From Cristatella mucedo (taxonomy: Eukaryota > Bryozoa > Phylactolaemata > Cristatellidae): a stretch of DNA of 64,000 nt. The notes under the pieces were generated by a model. It saw nothing but the letters and a program-made list of their open reading frames with translations, searched no databases and had not been told where the DNA came from. Where the stretch lies: NCBI GenBank assembly GCA_009760855.2, contig WPIO01000028.1, positions 1,075,001-1,139,000 of the forward strand. Direction: 5' to 3'. How positions within the stretch are numbered: position 1 is the stretch's first letter; each line of letters opens with the position of its first letter. The position numbers were made by a program, and so were the translations under genes. Positions 29,183 through 41,083 of the stretch are shown piece by piece.

Positions 29183-29332
29183 TTTGCATAGCGACAGAAG
29201 AGCATTTACAGCTATCACCACCGCTTGCAGTGGCGATAAAGGACTGCCTGCCGCAGGATTCGAACCCACGACCTCGGGGCCGAGGTCGTGAAAAGCAACC
29301 GCCTTGCCCAGTGAGCCATTACGGCTCACCGT
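29183..29332 (-). mobile_element. SINE-2 copy nested in the LINE-A 3' UTR
   Basis: Minus strand: GGTGAGCCGTAATGGCTCAC at the head, GGGTTCGAATCC as a clean B box, then a family-specific body. The LINE-A 3' UTR (TTTATGCATG ... GTACTGACACTGCATG) continues on both sides. Confidence 0.8.
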
Positions 29333-29609
29333 ACTGACACTGCATGCTGCCACTAACCATAGTCTCATGTCGACCATGTGCATGTCATCTCTAATTATGT
29401 TATGCTTGTTGATATCGAACATGCTACCACTAACCATTCGATCTTGCTTTTCCTATAACCATGTTTATGTTAAGTGCTTAGAAAGAGATTACGTTCTCTG
29501 AGGGTGCTATACAAATGTATTAATATTAATATTATTATTATGATTTAGTACACTGAAGTTTGCTTGCTTTCCAGTGGGTAAGTCTTAAGTGCATGATTGA
29601 ACTTGGAGC

Positions 29610-29905
29610 ACAAGTTCACTGTTTTCATGGGAAAAGATAGCTAGCTTTCTGCTAAGTTCGACAGTGAGGAATTCAATCATCACTTGGCCTACTTGGCAGA
29701 AAATGTTGACCATATGAATGGGGCTAATCTTGCCATTTAAGGCAATAGAGGCACCATCATTGACGCTGCTGAAAGACTGCAAGCTTTAGAGGCCAAACTG
29801 ACCTCGTTGACGAGGAGGTTAGAGTAAGAAAACTGTGCAAACATCAAAACTTTACAGGATGTGCTCCTACAAGATGTAATCGAGTGTGAGGAAGCCTTGT
29901 CAATT
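29610..29905 (+). pseudogene. hAT transposase fragment (ZBED5/FAM200-like)
   Basis: One frame reads KFDSEEFNHHLAYLAENVDH, MNGANLAI, stop, GNRGTIIDAAERLQALEAKL, then RRLE, stop, as in hAT transposases of the ZBED5/FAM200 type (LAYLADIF-x-HLNELN-LQG). Two in-frame stops make it dead. A segment near 30410-30560 (FEAWIRNHF) may be its continuation beyond a SINE-1 insertion. Confidence 0.65.
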
Positions 29906-30169
29906 TCTCTGGGGCAGACTTCTGCAGACGCCTGAGAAGGTGGTTATTGACTTGGTATTCACTATTTGTTCTACTGTCTTTTATATTAACTGCAATTGGG
30001 AGACTGGACAGTAGTTTCGCTAGTTCTCCTGGTTTAATGACTACTTCTTAATAAGTGGCCTCATAACTCCTCTTTGAAAGATTCAGGGACAAGATCTGAC
30101 CTTAAGTACTCTACAGATGACCTTTGGCCTTTGCCATCTAAGCTCTCGACATCTTCCACGGAGATAAAA

Positions 30170-30305
30170 ATATATAATTCATTTGTAAAGCACCTAAAGA
30201 GAACTTAATCTCTATCCAGGCGCTTCACATATGCGGCAGGGCTCGAGCCCACAACCTCGGTCGTCAAAGGCATGCACCTTAACTCCTGGGCCAAACCAGA
30301 GATAG
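30170..30305 (-). mobile_element. SINE-1 copy
   Basis: Head TGGTTTGGCCCAGGAGTTAA, GTGGGCTCGAGCCC at the B-box place, then GCGCCTGGATAGAGATTAAG and the short tail. Confidence 0.8.
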
Positions 30306-31080
30306 GATCTGAACCAATGCAGTGCAGTTTCTGTGGTGCCCATGCGAGATGGTGGATGCTCAGGAAAGATAGTCAGTGGAAAATGTTGCTTGAGCTCAGG
30401 TGACCTTAAATTTGAAGCATGGATTCGTAATCATTTCCTTGCTGAGACTGCATTAATGATAGAGACTTTGCCAAAGATGACCTCATTGACTCTAAGACAA
30501 ATAGAATGTTACAAAATGAGTGAACATAAAAGAACCTTGATAAATTCTAGTGTTTCTAACCTCGTCTGTTAAAACTAGCTCTGGGTTTACTGATTCCGTT
30601 TGCTAATGCTTAACTTTGGGATTAGTGGCATTTAGCACTTGGATATGCCAAAATGAAAATTCAAAATCAACTAGATTCCCAAGCTGAAATGCATGTTACC
30701 TTGCCTAAGACTGCTCAACTGTTTCATCCTCTAATTCAAGCCAAAGAATAACAATTTTCTCGTTGAAATGAAACGGAGCATACCTTAGTTTTTTTAATTT
30801 GTGCTTGACGATTTAATTTATTTGTGCTAAGAATGGTCATTAATGTGATCATAGAGAGTGGAAAACATAACTTATTTAATTAGTTTATTGTCTACTTAAT
30901 TTATATTTTGTGTACATTATATAATGTATGAGGCAATCACTTTAAATTAAATAAACCCTATCTAGTGTACGTAAAGTTAGTTCAAGTAATTATGTACAAT
31001 TTTCTAGGTAGGTGCCCAAAGCTAATATAAAAATGTTTCCAAGATTGTTCGTAACCTTTTTTAAGCTTAAGAACATTTGT
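30306..31080. other. AT-rich, nothing firm
   Basis: A possible hAT continuation lies at 30410-30560. The rest, to 31080, is AT-rich without recognised content. Confidence 0.4.
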
Positions 31081-31600
31081 TTTACAATATGGAGTACTCT
31101 AGGGATCAGTACTTTGTCCACTTCTTTGCAAAAAGTATACTTCCTCTCTTGTTGATGTAACCACCGAGAACTATCTAGACTGTGTTTTATGCAGACGACA
31201 CCGCTGTACCTATCGCTTTGATTGCCGTCCTGACTTGGCCCAGGGATAAGATGCTCGCCTTCAGCTACCGAGGTCGTGAGTTTGAGCCTGAAGGATAATG
31301 TAAAGCATTGGTACAGAGATGAAACTCTATTATGGTGCTGTACAAATGAGTTATATTTATTTTTATATATCCCTCTCTGGCTTCTAGCACTTAGAACACT
31401 TAATTCCTTTGGAGTATGTTTTACAAGCAGTCACACTAGGACGGTAGCCAGCTTTCTCTCAAATCGAATGACAATAAGACAATAAGAACAACTTGATATT
31501 TATGGTAAACCTTGATGATACTTAGAAATTGGAACGCCTAGCCCTAAAAATGGGCTGGCTAACATATTTCCCGTAGTATTTGCGCCCAACCCAGACGCCC
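31080..31600 (+). mobile_element. Old LINE RT fragment carrying a SINE-1
   Basis: A QYGVL-stop-GSVLCPLLC block and a ADDTAVP-like block in shifted frames represent the PQGS and YADD regions. SINE-1 lies in + orientation at about 31230-31345. RT-like KLERLALKMGWLT follows. Confidence 0.55.
31230..31345 (+). mobile_element. SINE-1 copy, plus orientation
   Basis: TTGGCCCAGGGATAAGATGC, then GAGTTTGAGCCTG at the B-box place, then the TACAGAGATGAAACTCTATT tail variant. Confidence 0.7.
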
Positions 31601-31989
31601 GGTTTCAAAGTAGTTCTTCAGATCGGAATCAGCTCTGCGGGTGCAGTACCGAAATAATTTCCGTGTCGCCTCTAAGAACTTGTGCTCATCCTCTTTCCGG
31701 CTGGCGAGTGTTTGATCAAAGAAAGTTTCGCCTTTTAATGAGCCTTTTAATTAGTAAGTACGTCTTTTCACAGCAGCCAAAGTTAAGGCTATAAAAGCAC
31801 TGAAAAGTAAGTAAGGTGTTGATGTTTAGATCTTTTAGTTTTTAATTTATTCCGATCGTACCATTTTATATCCACTCATAATTGTTATGGTTATAATGCC
31901 TAGCATGTAGTAAGTGAATTGCGAAAACCTTGAACTTACGCCACCTACAGTATAGGCTAAGGCCCAGGGTAATCTGAAACACCAACGTT
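31601..31989. other. AT-rich spacer
   Basis: Nothing recognised. Confidence 0.4.
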
Positions 31990-32155
31990 TACCTATATAG
32001 TGTGAATATATACCCATGAGGCTGTTGAATCAGCTAACCTTTTTATCGACGAAATTCTTACTGGGATGGGCACTAACTTCCTTAAACTTAATGATGATTA
32101 CTAACCTGATAGTTATGGGAAAACCTAGTATCACCCTGAAGCAGGAAGACCTCAC

Positions 32156-32570
32156 TTTCATACCTAGCTGAGCTGCTGCAATGGTTTCAGCTTCCTCGTG
32201 CCCCCACGTCCTCTATGGAGCATAAGTTAGCTGTTCGATTCATATGCTTAAAGACCATTGGCGACAGAAGCTTTGTTCTGCATTCCCTGGACTGTGGAAA
32301 TCGCTTCCACAATTCTTTTGCAATGACATCTTTCCTTCTGCTGCCGACTGGGGCACATTATTTCCATGCCGTCCTGACCTGCTTCTTGTCTCGACTTACC
32401 TGCTGAATCCGCTAAGCCTCTCAGTTTCACTTTGTTGCGTGAGATGAAGTCTGTTGGCCACCGCATTCGTACCGAAAGCCGCTTAGGTTTTGAGTGCCCT
32501 ATAGAAAACTTTCCTGTGTTAACACTCACTTAGTCTTTGCGGCTTTTTCCTGTTACAGATATAGATATAT
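32156..32570 (+). mobile_element. LINE-B 3' fragment nested in LINE-A
   Basis: LAELL-like start, MEHKLAVRFICLKTIGDRSF, then the CGTACCGAAAGCCGCTTAGG segment and a tail ending in a TATA-type repeat. Confidence 0.75.
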
Positions 32571-32825
32571 ATATACCTTCAGGATTTTTATTTAGCTTCA
32601 CTCCAGTGACATGTGCCCGAATCTGGAGGTGCTGTTCCAAAACGGCTTGTCATTGGACATTCCCCCCTCCGGTGTCAAATTGGCAACCTTTCAACTGAGG
32701 AACATCGCCAAAATCAGTTTGGAGCCTGCTTAGACAAAGGCACGACAACCGAACTAGTTCACGTATTTTGTACATGGCGTTTAGATTACTGCAATCCCTT
32801 TTAGTCACCACTATCGGCATGTGCC

Positions 32826-32975
32826 TTTAAAAAAAGTATAATTCATTTGTATTGCACCCTAAACGAACTTAATTTCTATTCAGGCGCTTCACCTATGCTA
32901 CGGAGCGCGAGCCCACGACTTTGGCTAGACCTTGTTCAGGGTGAGCATGTTAACCAGTGAGCCAAACCATTTATC
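32826..32975 (-). mobile_element. SINE-1 nested in LINE-A
   Basis: Head TGGTTTGGCTCACTGGTTAA on the minus strand, GTGGGCTCGCGCTCC at the B-box place, then the tail. Confidence 0.75.
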
Positions 32976-33354
32976 ATCAGCAACTAGTGCAAATTCAGCA
33001 GCTCGTCTGGTTTCCTGTCATTGGTGGAGCTACCATATCACACCACATCTATTTAGGATTCACTAGCTCTCCAGAAAGCATCGATTCGACTTTAAGATCC
33101 TCTCTCTGGCTGACAGGTTGATTCACTTACATTTACAGCCTATATATCCGAGCTCACTAGTGCTCTAGTGCTCTCTCGCACCACGCGCATCTCAGCATCT
33201 AGTTATCTAGCCGTACCTCGAAAAAGATTAAAATCTTTCGGAGACCGAGCCTTCAGCTCGATCTGGATCTTGTGCCTGGCTTTTTTCGCCACCTGAAATG
33301 ACTTTATAATATTTAAGTCTCAGCTAAAGAACCACCTGTTTTACTCAGCTGCCA

Positions 33355-33490
33355 CCCTGGTTTAGCCCAGGGTTTAGATGTTCGCCTTTGACATACGATG
33401 TCGTAGGAGCGAGCCCTGCAGCACATGTGAAGTGCCTGGGTAGAGATTAAGTTTCCTTAGAGCTATCGCTATAAAAATGATATTCTATTA
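33355..33490 (+). mobile_element. SINE-1 copy, plus orientation
   Basis: TGGTTTAGCCCAGGGTTTAG head, GAGCGAGCCCTG at the B-box place, AAGTGCCTGGGTAGAGATTA tail with a short ATT end. Confidence 0.75.
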
Positions 33491-33769
33491 TTTCTTCCCT
33501 GCACCCCCATTAATCAAGTCTTTTTTCCATGTGCTTTACATGATTTATTTTTTATCTGTGCATGATTCACTGCACGTCACTAATCAGGAGTGTTACAAAC
33601 CCGGGGTCCTACTAATCGATTCCCCTCTGAGTGTTTAGCCTGGATAGAAATTTATTTTTTTCAATTCATTCAAGAAACGGCCTATTATTATGCCATTAAA
33701 TATTAATAAGTAAGCACAACGTCATAAAAACTAATATAATGAAATTAGTCACTGTTTATATAATAAAGT
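33491..33769. other. AT-rich spacer
   Basis: Nothing recognised. Confidence 0.4.
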
Positions 33770-34048
33770 CTAAAATAAAATGCAGGAGAGACATTGCACA
33801 ACTCTAATGCCTTTCTTTCCTCGGTCGATCGCTTGTAAAATATAGCAGCATGCCGAGGAGTGACCTTTCCCTTGCTGTGAAGCATCGTAACAGTCAGGGA
33901 TCCAAAAGAAACATTCCATCCATCGGGAGAGCGAGAGAGAGAGAATCTCAAAGTCTATTCGAGGCTTGAATGAAAGCCAGTGAAGCTCAGACAGAATAAA
34001 GAAATCGCCCAGCACAGTTTTGGCTTCATTTTTATTCGCATGACGCAC
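33770..34048 (-). mobile_element. LINE RT fragment, old
   Basis: ELHWLSFKPRIDFEILSL on the minus strand equals the LHWLPVKQRIDFKVLSL block of LINE-A. Confidence 0.6.
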
Positions 34049-34049
34049 A

Positions 34050-34640
34050 TCTGTCTGTATGCTTTGATCCTGCTCTGCTTTCCAGCACCTTAATTTTCTC
34101 TCCAGTCCATGCCAGCTTGTATTACCAACATTGTGCTTAGACGGCAGCTAACCTTTTCAAATTCAATGACAAAAAGACAAACATAATATTCACGGGCAAG
34201 TCAAACCTATAGTCGCGATAAAACTGGAATGCCTAACCTTCACATTGACCTAACGAGCATATCCTCCACTAACCTCTTCGCCCAAACGAAGTGCCTGTTC
34301 TAAAATAACCTTTCGCTAGATGAAAAACTGATCTTCACAGTCAATTCCACTTAATTTCAGCTACTTATATACTATTACACAAACATTGGCGTGTTATATT
34401 GAGATACCACTGCCGTCAGTCATTTATCTGCGACATTCCGCCTAACCTTGAGCAATTATCCATTTACTTTTTCATTTACTATTTACTATTATAAATTTAC
34501 TATTTTCAGGTCTTCAGCTTTTGCAATAAGACGCTTACAAATGTAAACTCAGTAGCCTCTGTCGCAAGCATCGCGGCTGTCACATTACACCACTTCTTTC
34601 CACTCGCACTGGTTCTCCAAGTCCCTCACCAAATATTCCT
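34050..34640 (+). mobile_element. LINE RT fragment, old
   Basis: LTFSNSMTKRQT (NFLKLNDDKTN region), AQTKCLF-stop-NNLSLDEKLI (LFQNDLSLDD region) and SAFAIRRLQ appear in order with frameshifts. Confidence 0.55.
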
Positions 34641-35880
34641 GCATAATGCGATACTTTTGATAGCTGGAAATTTCAATGCTTGCATCAGTGATCCTAGCAA
34701 CTGACTGATGTGCTCATTCTTTGAAACCTTGGCCACTTTCTTGTTGCTCTAGTTCTAACATGCCTGTTTGGTAATTCTTTAGTCGGCGGCTACATCCTGG
34801 ACCTCGTGAGCTCACAGGATCCTAACCCTACCTTTATAAATTTGTGCTCACTTACCATCTTTAGACCATTAGTGAATCTCATTTTCTATTTCTGTACTCT
34901 TTGCACAAGCAGCTTAGAGCTTGTCCAGCAACTTGACTTAAGGCATTGATACAGAGATTTTGCAATGTCTTTGCCGTGCAGGCCTTCTCGGTTTGGATCG
35001 CCTGATCCCTCTGATTTCTCAGAGCCTCTCTTTGATGACATAAACGCTATACTTAGGAATGCTCTTAATGGGTAAGCTCCTCTCTAGGTTTTCCGTATAT
35101 GGAGCCGAAAACATAACTTCTGTTCAATTAAAACCTAACTATGCACGATCTATAGTGCAAAATTGAACGCTGTCTTAGACACACTAGCTCGGAAACCGAT
35201 CCAGAGATGTTATAAATACTGCATCCTTATCTACACTAAAATACTTCGGAATGCGAGAGCTTTTATTTTTTGCTCACTCACTGCAGTCGAGCCAGTCATA
35301 CTGTAATGAAAATGCATTTACAAGTCTAATCTGCATGACTAAATTATTTGCTTGACAGGCGAACCGTCCTTATTTCCGAATGGCGACTGTGTGGCTAAAA
35401 TTGTCTATGCCCTAGTCAAAAGAATTGCACAGACAAGTGCCTTCGCAACGACGCGTCTGCCTGCTGTATTCGCGGATTCGCAGCGTGCAACCACCTTTGG
35501 GAGATTTTTAAAGTTTTCTCTGACCAATAGCGAACAATAATAAAGGTTCATTTAGGGCTCATTACAGGTGAGCTTTTTGCAGCCTCTCTTATATCTTCGC
35601 TGCTAAGAAACCATGCCCAGCTATTTTGGGTTTATAAAGCTTTTCTCGGTTAGGGATCGTTTCAAAGCCATTAAAATTGGCCATCGTGCATCAGCCATTC
35701 AAATAAAAACTTGCAGAACTTAGATTGGCTTCCCTGACACTGGCTGCTCTCCGACCAATCTTCCTTCTTCTTTTTCATCGATTTTCGAAAAAAAAAGTCT
35801 AGCTAAAGCAGAACAATTTAGTCAACATTCATGCAACACTTTCCCGCTGAAACCGCTCTCTTCCATGTGAATAACAGCAC
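34641..35880. other. AT-rich, no recognised gene
   Basis: Only short frames. Possible further LINE endonuclease/RT traces near 34790-35060 (FIN, HL-type) are too weak to call. Confidence 0.4.
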
Positions 35881-35913
35881 ATAGATAGCAACGCTAGCGA
35901 CAATGTCACTGCC

Positions 35914-36648
35914 TTGGTTCAGCGCGACGTTCGTGGTAGCTTCGACTATAGCTATCGATCATACGAGTCTGATCTGGATATTGAGAAAAACGATCGATCT
36001 TGCTGGTATAGTGCATCGCGGGATGGTTTGAGAAATACGACGCATGCACGGCGATGTCCAGTCCATGCCCGCGCCGCGTCAAGCCTCATCTTGCAGACCC
36101 GTCTTACATGTGAAGTTCAACATTGGCCTTTTCTGGGTAAGCTGATGCTCTCCATTTTGTCGTTTGATTCGCACAGCAGAGAGCCAGCCGATGCCCAACA
36201 CCAACAGTTTACAACGACTCATGAGTCGAAGGGCGCACGGCTCCCTTCGGCCCCTTCTCCCACTCGACTCCCCTCTCCTCCTCGGTTCCTCGGCTCCCCT
36301 GGTCGACCCCGACGATTCATCGAGGACCACAACTGTGCACAGGCAGACCCTGATGGTGAATCCGCCATCTTTCCACCAGCGGGTTACCAGCCTGTGTCCA
36401 CGCCACATCACAGGCGGACCACAGATGTGCACTGGCCCCTCTCGGTGATGCTTCTAACAGCTGTTCACCAGCGGCTTATCAGAGGAGCCTGCATACTATA
36501 CATACATATGAACTACACATTTATCATTTACCTCTTGAAGGCCAATTCGGGCATTGGATCTGTTGTCATTTGCATGTTTACCAAAACCAATCTGAAACTA
36601 CATTTCTATTCAAGTCCTTCTTACCGGCTGCAGCAATTGATAAACTAA
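35914..36648 (+). other. Open reading frame in a local GC-rich patch, doubtful gene
   Basis: A 244-codon frame runs through a GC-rich patch in otherwise AT-rich DNA. The middle is Pro/Ser/Arg-rich (SAPSPTRLPSPPRF) and the end is hydrophobic. A second frame over 36164-36448 is also open and looks as protein-like. AG at 36178-36179 is acceptor-like. No homology is recognised, so it may be an exon pair or chance. Confidence 0.2.
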
Positions 36649-36892
36649 ACACTTGTGTGGCAAATATTAGGTTCAGGATCCGGTCGATTTCCTTAAAGTA
36701 TATGCTGATTAAAACAACTCAATTATAAACTATATGTGTGACTGGAATAAAAAACTTTGAAATCTTAAACTGAATGCTGATTTAGACAAACTCCTCCTAT
36801 TAGGAACGTGAAAAAATCCTTGACTTGGCAATCTTAGTCGAATGGGCCGTTGTGCGACAGTAGGCGAGTGCTCGTAGTTTAATGCAATGTAA

Positions 36893-37262
36893 TATATCTC
36901 TGTCTGTAACTCCACAAAGTCATAAAGACCATGAGGGTGTTACGCAGGAGAGTTTTGTATAGCGAACGCACAGCCTAAGCGGCTTTCGGTACGCATTCGG
37001 TAGCCAACAGACTTCGTCTCACGCAACAAAGAGAAAGTGGGAAGCATAGCAGTGTCAGGAGAGCAGTTGAGGTAGTGAGTAGCATAGAAGTAGCAGCTCA
37101 GGACCGCTGAAAGGGATGAGCCATAGTCGGCAGCAGAAGGGTAGTTGTCGTTGCGTAAGAATTGTGGAAGCGAGTTCCACAGCCTAGGACCTGCAGTGAT
37201 AAAGCTTCTGTCGCCAGCGATCTTTAAGCGGAGGAATGGAACAGGTAATTATTGTCTGGCTG
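36893..37262 (-). mobile_element. LINE-B 3' fragment
   Basis: Minus strand: FRLKIAGDRSF-like, WNSLPQFLRNDNYPSAADYG, then the CGTACCGAAAGCCGCTTAGG and GGAGTTACAGACAGAG tail. 5' truncated. Confidence 0.8.
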
Positions 37263-38740
37263 CCCTCTTTGATGGCAGATGATATTTAAAAGAAAAAAGC
37301 GGTATCGGCGAAACCACTGCAAAGTTAGTCATCGTGTTCGATCACAGTGCAAGATAAGGTACTACCTACATTATTGGTTGGCTAAAGGTCTTACTAACTA
37401 CCCTGGCCGAAGGTCCTTCTGCTTTGATGGTCCCTAACTAAAAATTCTGAGTCCTTAAGCCTAGTCTACCTCTGCACGGTGCGGCTCAGACAGCGTCTCT
37501 TCTTGTTACTTCTTCAGTCGCTGCTACCTACTCTCATGCTACCCTCCCATTCTGATGAATCTCGGTGCCACCAAACTTGGGTGCTACTGCCAAGAAGTTG
37601 GCTTGAGCTAAAGCAATGCCGTGAGCGCCACGAAAGTCAGTGACAGAGGTATAAATATAACGATCGGCTATCGAGTGACGGATGCGACTCTGACATCATT
37701 CCAGGGCGTGTCCATAATTTTACTGTTTGTATGCTTGCAATAGCATCGTAGATAGCCTCTTCCGTGAGGTCTTATGAATACGGGCACACGCGACGTGACC
37801 GATTGGCGGATCTGCACGAACCCCAGATCAAGTTAGTCCTAAACGCCATTTATTTCCAGTCATTCAGCTAGTCATCCACTCCATCAAAAAGTTTCTTAGG
37901 CGCACCAACTTCAAGAGTCATGCTCAGCGATCCAACACTGTAAGCATTCATCAGCTGTGCATATAGAAGCTCAACAGCTCATTTTCCCTTCGAACACCCG
38001 TGATTGCAAAGTGTTCCGACAAACTTTTAAAGGGAGCGGCTTAATAATTTGACAGGAAAAGAGCTAAAATTCTGACAGTAAGTGATTTCGAGCGATCGAT
38101 ATGTAGGCGCTATGGTTATAAATGTTATATGTGCATTTTTGTACAAATAAACTTGGCTCGAGTTTTTTTGTCGTAATATCGCAGTGCCAAAAAATGCCAC
38201 AACCAGAAGATGTTTATAGGACTTGAGTTACGTCAACACATCGTTCTTCGAATGTTCCAGCATGGTTTTGCTTTCGCATTATTACCGATTCAACGGGTAT
38301 TAATTGCTCCTAACTTTCCTGTTTAGTGACACCGCTAAGCATGACCAGGTGCGAACAAAGGAAGGCCCCCAAACTTTCAGAACCATCCATGATTAGACTA
38401 GATGCTATAAGCCATGGCTAATCAGAGCGGCATAACTACTCAGGAGATGATGCGCGTTAATGAAAGATGCAGGAGACTGTCATCTCAGTGTTCTTTATGG
38501 CAAGATGGATGCTGACGAATGTTACCCGGTGGCCTGCTACAACTCGGCAAGCCAACTCCCACAATGTCATTCGCAAACGCAGAAACGCGATGCAAGCAAA
38601 GACCCGCACGTAAGTTGCACGAAGAGGCATTTCAAGTTTGAAACAAAAGACGAGCTAATTCGCTGTGGAGTAGAGATAGGCTCCGTTAGCTCGCGTCCTC
38701 ATAGCGGATCGCAGCTGGTAGAGTCGGCAGCACCCTGGTA
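37263..38740. other. Intergenic, nothing recognised
   Basis: No homology or strong repeat seen. A 93-codon frame at 38460-38741 has no recognisable content. Confidence 0.45.
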
Positions 38741-39895
38741 GAATAATAATAATAATAATAATAATAATTCACTTGATAAAGCGCCCTCAGAGAACTTAAT
38801 CTCTCTCTAGGCGCTTTACATTTGCTGCAAAGTGAAATGCAATTGAATGGTAAGTAAAATCATGCTTGAAAAACAAACGAAATGAATAATATGGTTAGGG
38901 GTGACATGCACAGGGTCAGCGTGCAAATGTGGTTAGTGGCAGCATGTACAGTGTCAGCACGCATAAGCACATCAAGGACGAATCACAGGGACCCACTAAA
39001 TGCTGTCCTAAATAGGTGTGTTTTTAGGTTCCTTTTAAATGTGGTCAGGTCAGGGGATGTTCTGACGCAGGTCGGGATGGAGTTCCAGGCTTTGGGAGCA
39101 TATGAACTAAATGCACGGTCTCCAAAGGATTTAAGGTATGAGGTATTTCTAGACTGTTGGATTCCGAAAAGCGGGTGTTACGATGCTTGGCCTGATGGGA
39201 TAGTATATCTTACAGATAGGCTGGAGCCTTAGAATGAAGGGACCTAAAAGTGAGCGACAAAACCTTGAAGTCAATCCGTTGCTTGACTGGTAGCCAGTGC
39301 AGGTCGGCGAGAAGTGGAGTAATGTGGCAACTGAGACGCTCACGACAGACAAGTCTAGCTGCCGAGTTTTGCACCAGCTGCAATCGCCTGATCACACATG
39401 CTGGTAGGCCAGTAAGCAGTGAGTTGCAGAAGTCGAGACGGGATGTCACGAATGCATGGACCAACTTGGACGTGGTATCCTTATCTAAACGAGCCCGAAT
39501 TTTAGCAACGTTATGAAGCTGAAAGTAGGCAGATTTGACTGTGGAGCTGATATGGTCGTCTAACGAGAGGTCGCTTTGGAATATGACACCTAGATTTCGA
39601 GCTGATTCAACTGGAGATATGCTGGCAGAGCCAATTTTGAGAGTCAGCCTTTCCAATCTCTGGATCACACTGGGTTTGCCCATAACTAGTAAGTTAGTTT
39701 TATCATCGTTTAGTTTTAGAAAATTTGCTGCCATCCATGTGCGGATGTCATCAATGCATGCAGCAAGTGAGTTTACAGAATTTGAGGGTCTCGAAGGCTG
39801 GGAGGGATCAAAGCAAAGGTACAACTGAGTGTCAGAATAATGAGAGAGGATCGAGTTCGTACAGGCCACCGGACAGGCAGATAGTCCTAAGCATA
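38741..39895 (-). mobile_element. LINE-A, 5' truncated, largely open RT C-terminal frame
   Basis: Tail with (ATT)n at 38741-38767, then the 3' UTR. The minus strand has an open frame 39210-39908 carrying DTQLYLCFDPSQPS, NFLKLNDDKTNLLVMGKPS, SARNLGVIFQSDLSLDDHIS, SRLDFCNSLLTGLPA and LHWLPVKQRIDFKVLSL. The YADD box is just beyond the truncation. Confidence 0.85.
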
Positions 39896-39985
39896 ATAAT
39901 AATAACAATAATAATAATACACTTGATAAAGAGCCCTTAGATTACTCAATCTCTTTCTAGGCGCTTATGCGATTGAAGGTCACAT
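39896..39985 (-). mobile_element. LINE-A tail fragment abutting the previous copy
   Basis: ATT-type repeat and CGCCTAGAAAGAGATTGAG on the minus strand, directly at the 5' end of the neighbouring LINE-A. Confidence 0.65.
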
Positions 39986-40399
39986 GACCCACGCTGGACT
40001 TAGCTGACCCTCGGTGGCAGCTAGCCTAAGCATGCAGCGACGCAGCAGGAGTGCAGTAAGAGGCAATCGACCGCTGCTGTTGATTTGTAGGAAAGGAAGC
40101 AGTGCCAGCCTGTGCTGCGTCAGCGAATCGGCACCTGGGCGCCCCATTGTTGTAAGATTCTCGCCTTAGGCACGAGAGATGCAGGCAAAACTCCCAAGAC
40201 CGCGATACACATCCTTCATTTGTCGAACAAAGTCTTATCAACAAGCTACGGATTTCCTTTCATACAGCTCTATTTCGGCTGTCGGCTCAACATTATTTAG
40301 CGTTCGAATAAAAAGCAAGCTACATCGATAGCCCAGGCGCACTATCACATTCAGGGATTAGTGGTACGACAAGGTCCTCAAACGGCGTGCCAGATTCCC
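39986..40399. other. Intergenic
   Basis: Nothing recognised. Confidence 0.4.
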
Positions 40400-41083
40400 T
40401 TGTATACATTCAATGGCAAATTTTTCTGCATGAGAACAACTTAAGTATAACATATTGTGTTATTTATCAACGGAAAGTGGGTCCGTTATGAGATCTGCAT
40501 ATCTCATGACATGGGTGACCTTAACTAGTTCTGTTTCTAATGTTCCTGACTGAAAATATAACTCTTCTAGACTTCATCGATAAAATTCACAGCTTAAGGG
40601 TGCATGTATGTACTTATATTGTCGCTGTTTAGCCTTTTGAATACGACGCCGAGTCTAAGAGGATGAATACCGACCCAGTGTCGGGGTTTATCCTTCCTAA
40701 TCACAGCCTCCGGTAGAGGTAGAGACTTCTGCTAAATGTTCTTCCTCTATCCACTTGTATAAAGCGTACAGCTGCTTAACCTCAGTTACTGCGGCTGGTT
40801 CAATACAGCGCTAACGGCTGTCGCGCCCTCTACCTATGGTGAGGTAGTTCCTGCTGCCGGGGTGAAATACGTACAGCGATCCCAGCACTACCTCTTGCGC
40901 TGACCGCTTCGCTCGTGGAGCTTGGCGAGACCTACCGTCCGTGCGACGCAGGCTGTACGAGCGTTCTCGCATTCGTTCACGTTGCGAATCCTTTTGCGCA
41001 CGAGGAGGTATTTATTTTGATTTCCAAAGTGTAAGTTCTTCGCGTCCTCCTGCGCTGTCGGCTGCGGCAGTGTAGCGCCAGCG
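40400..41083 (+). promoter_or_regulatory. Presumed promoter region of the XRCC2-like gene
   Basis: Composition shifts from AT-rich to CpG-rich over the last 250 bp before the ATG, as at many animal promoters. No TATA box or specific operator is obvious; assignment is by position only. Confidence 0.3.

Larger units (their letters stand above)
26130..29560 (+). mobile_element. LINE-A, near full-length but decayed, with two insertions
   Basis: Order along the + strand: endonuclease remnants (QGDFSIHFDN near 26520), PRSDGQWFT-type linker near 26940, RT remnants (LLDNDY region, SAAFDIIDPQ near 28030), HFYADDTK near 28290, NFLKLNDDQNNLLVMGKPS near 28420, SARNLGVLFQSDLSLDD near 28530, and an RT C-terminus to 28980. 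The 3' UTR ends in an ATT-type tail. Stops and frameshifts are many. LINE-B (27515-27790) and SINE-2 (29183-29332) sit inside it. Confidence 0.8.
31990..33350 (+). mobile_element. Old LINE-A, split by LINE-B and SINE-1
   Basis: NFLKLNDD and VMGKPSI near 32070-32130; after the LINE-B insert, NLEVLFQNGLSLD near 32620; after the SINE-1 insert, RLKSFGDRAFSS near 33220 and LKNHLF near 33340. The order is collinear with the copy at 60 kb. Confidence 0.7.

Noticed and set aside
29183-29332. tRNA gene suggested by a clean GGTTCGAATCC box
   Set aside because: It recurs with a non-tRNA body, lies inside a LINE and does not close a cloverleaf; it is a SINE.
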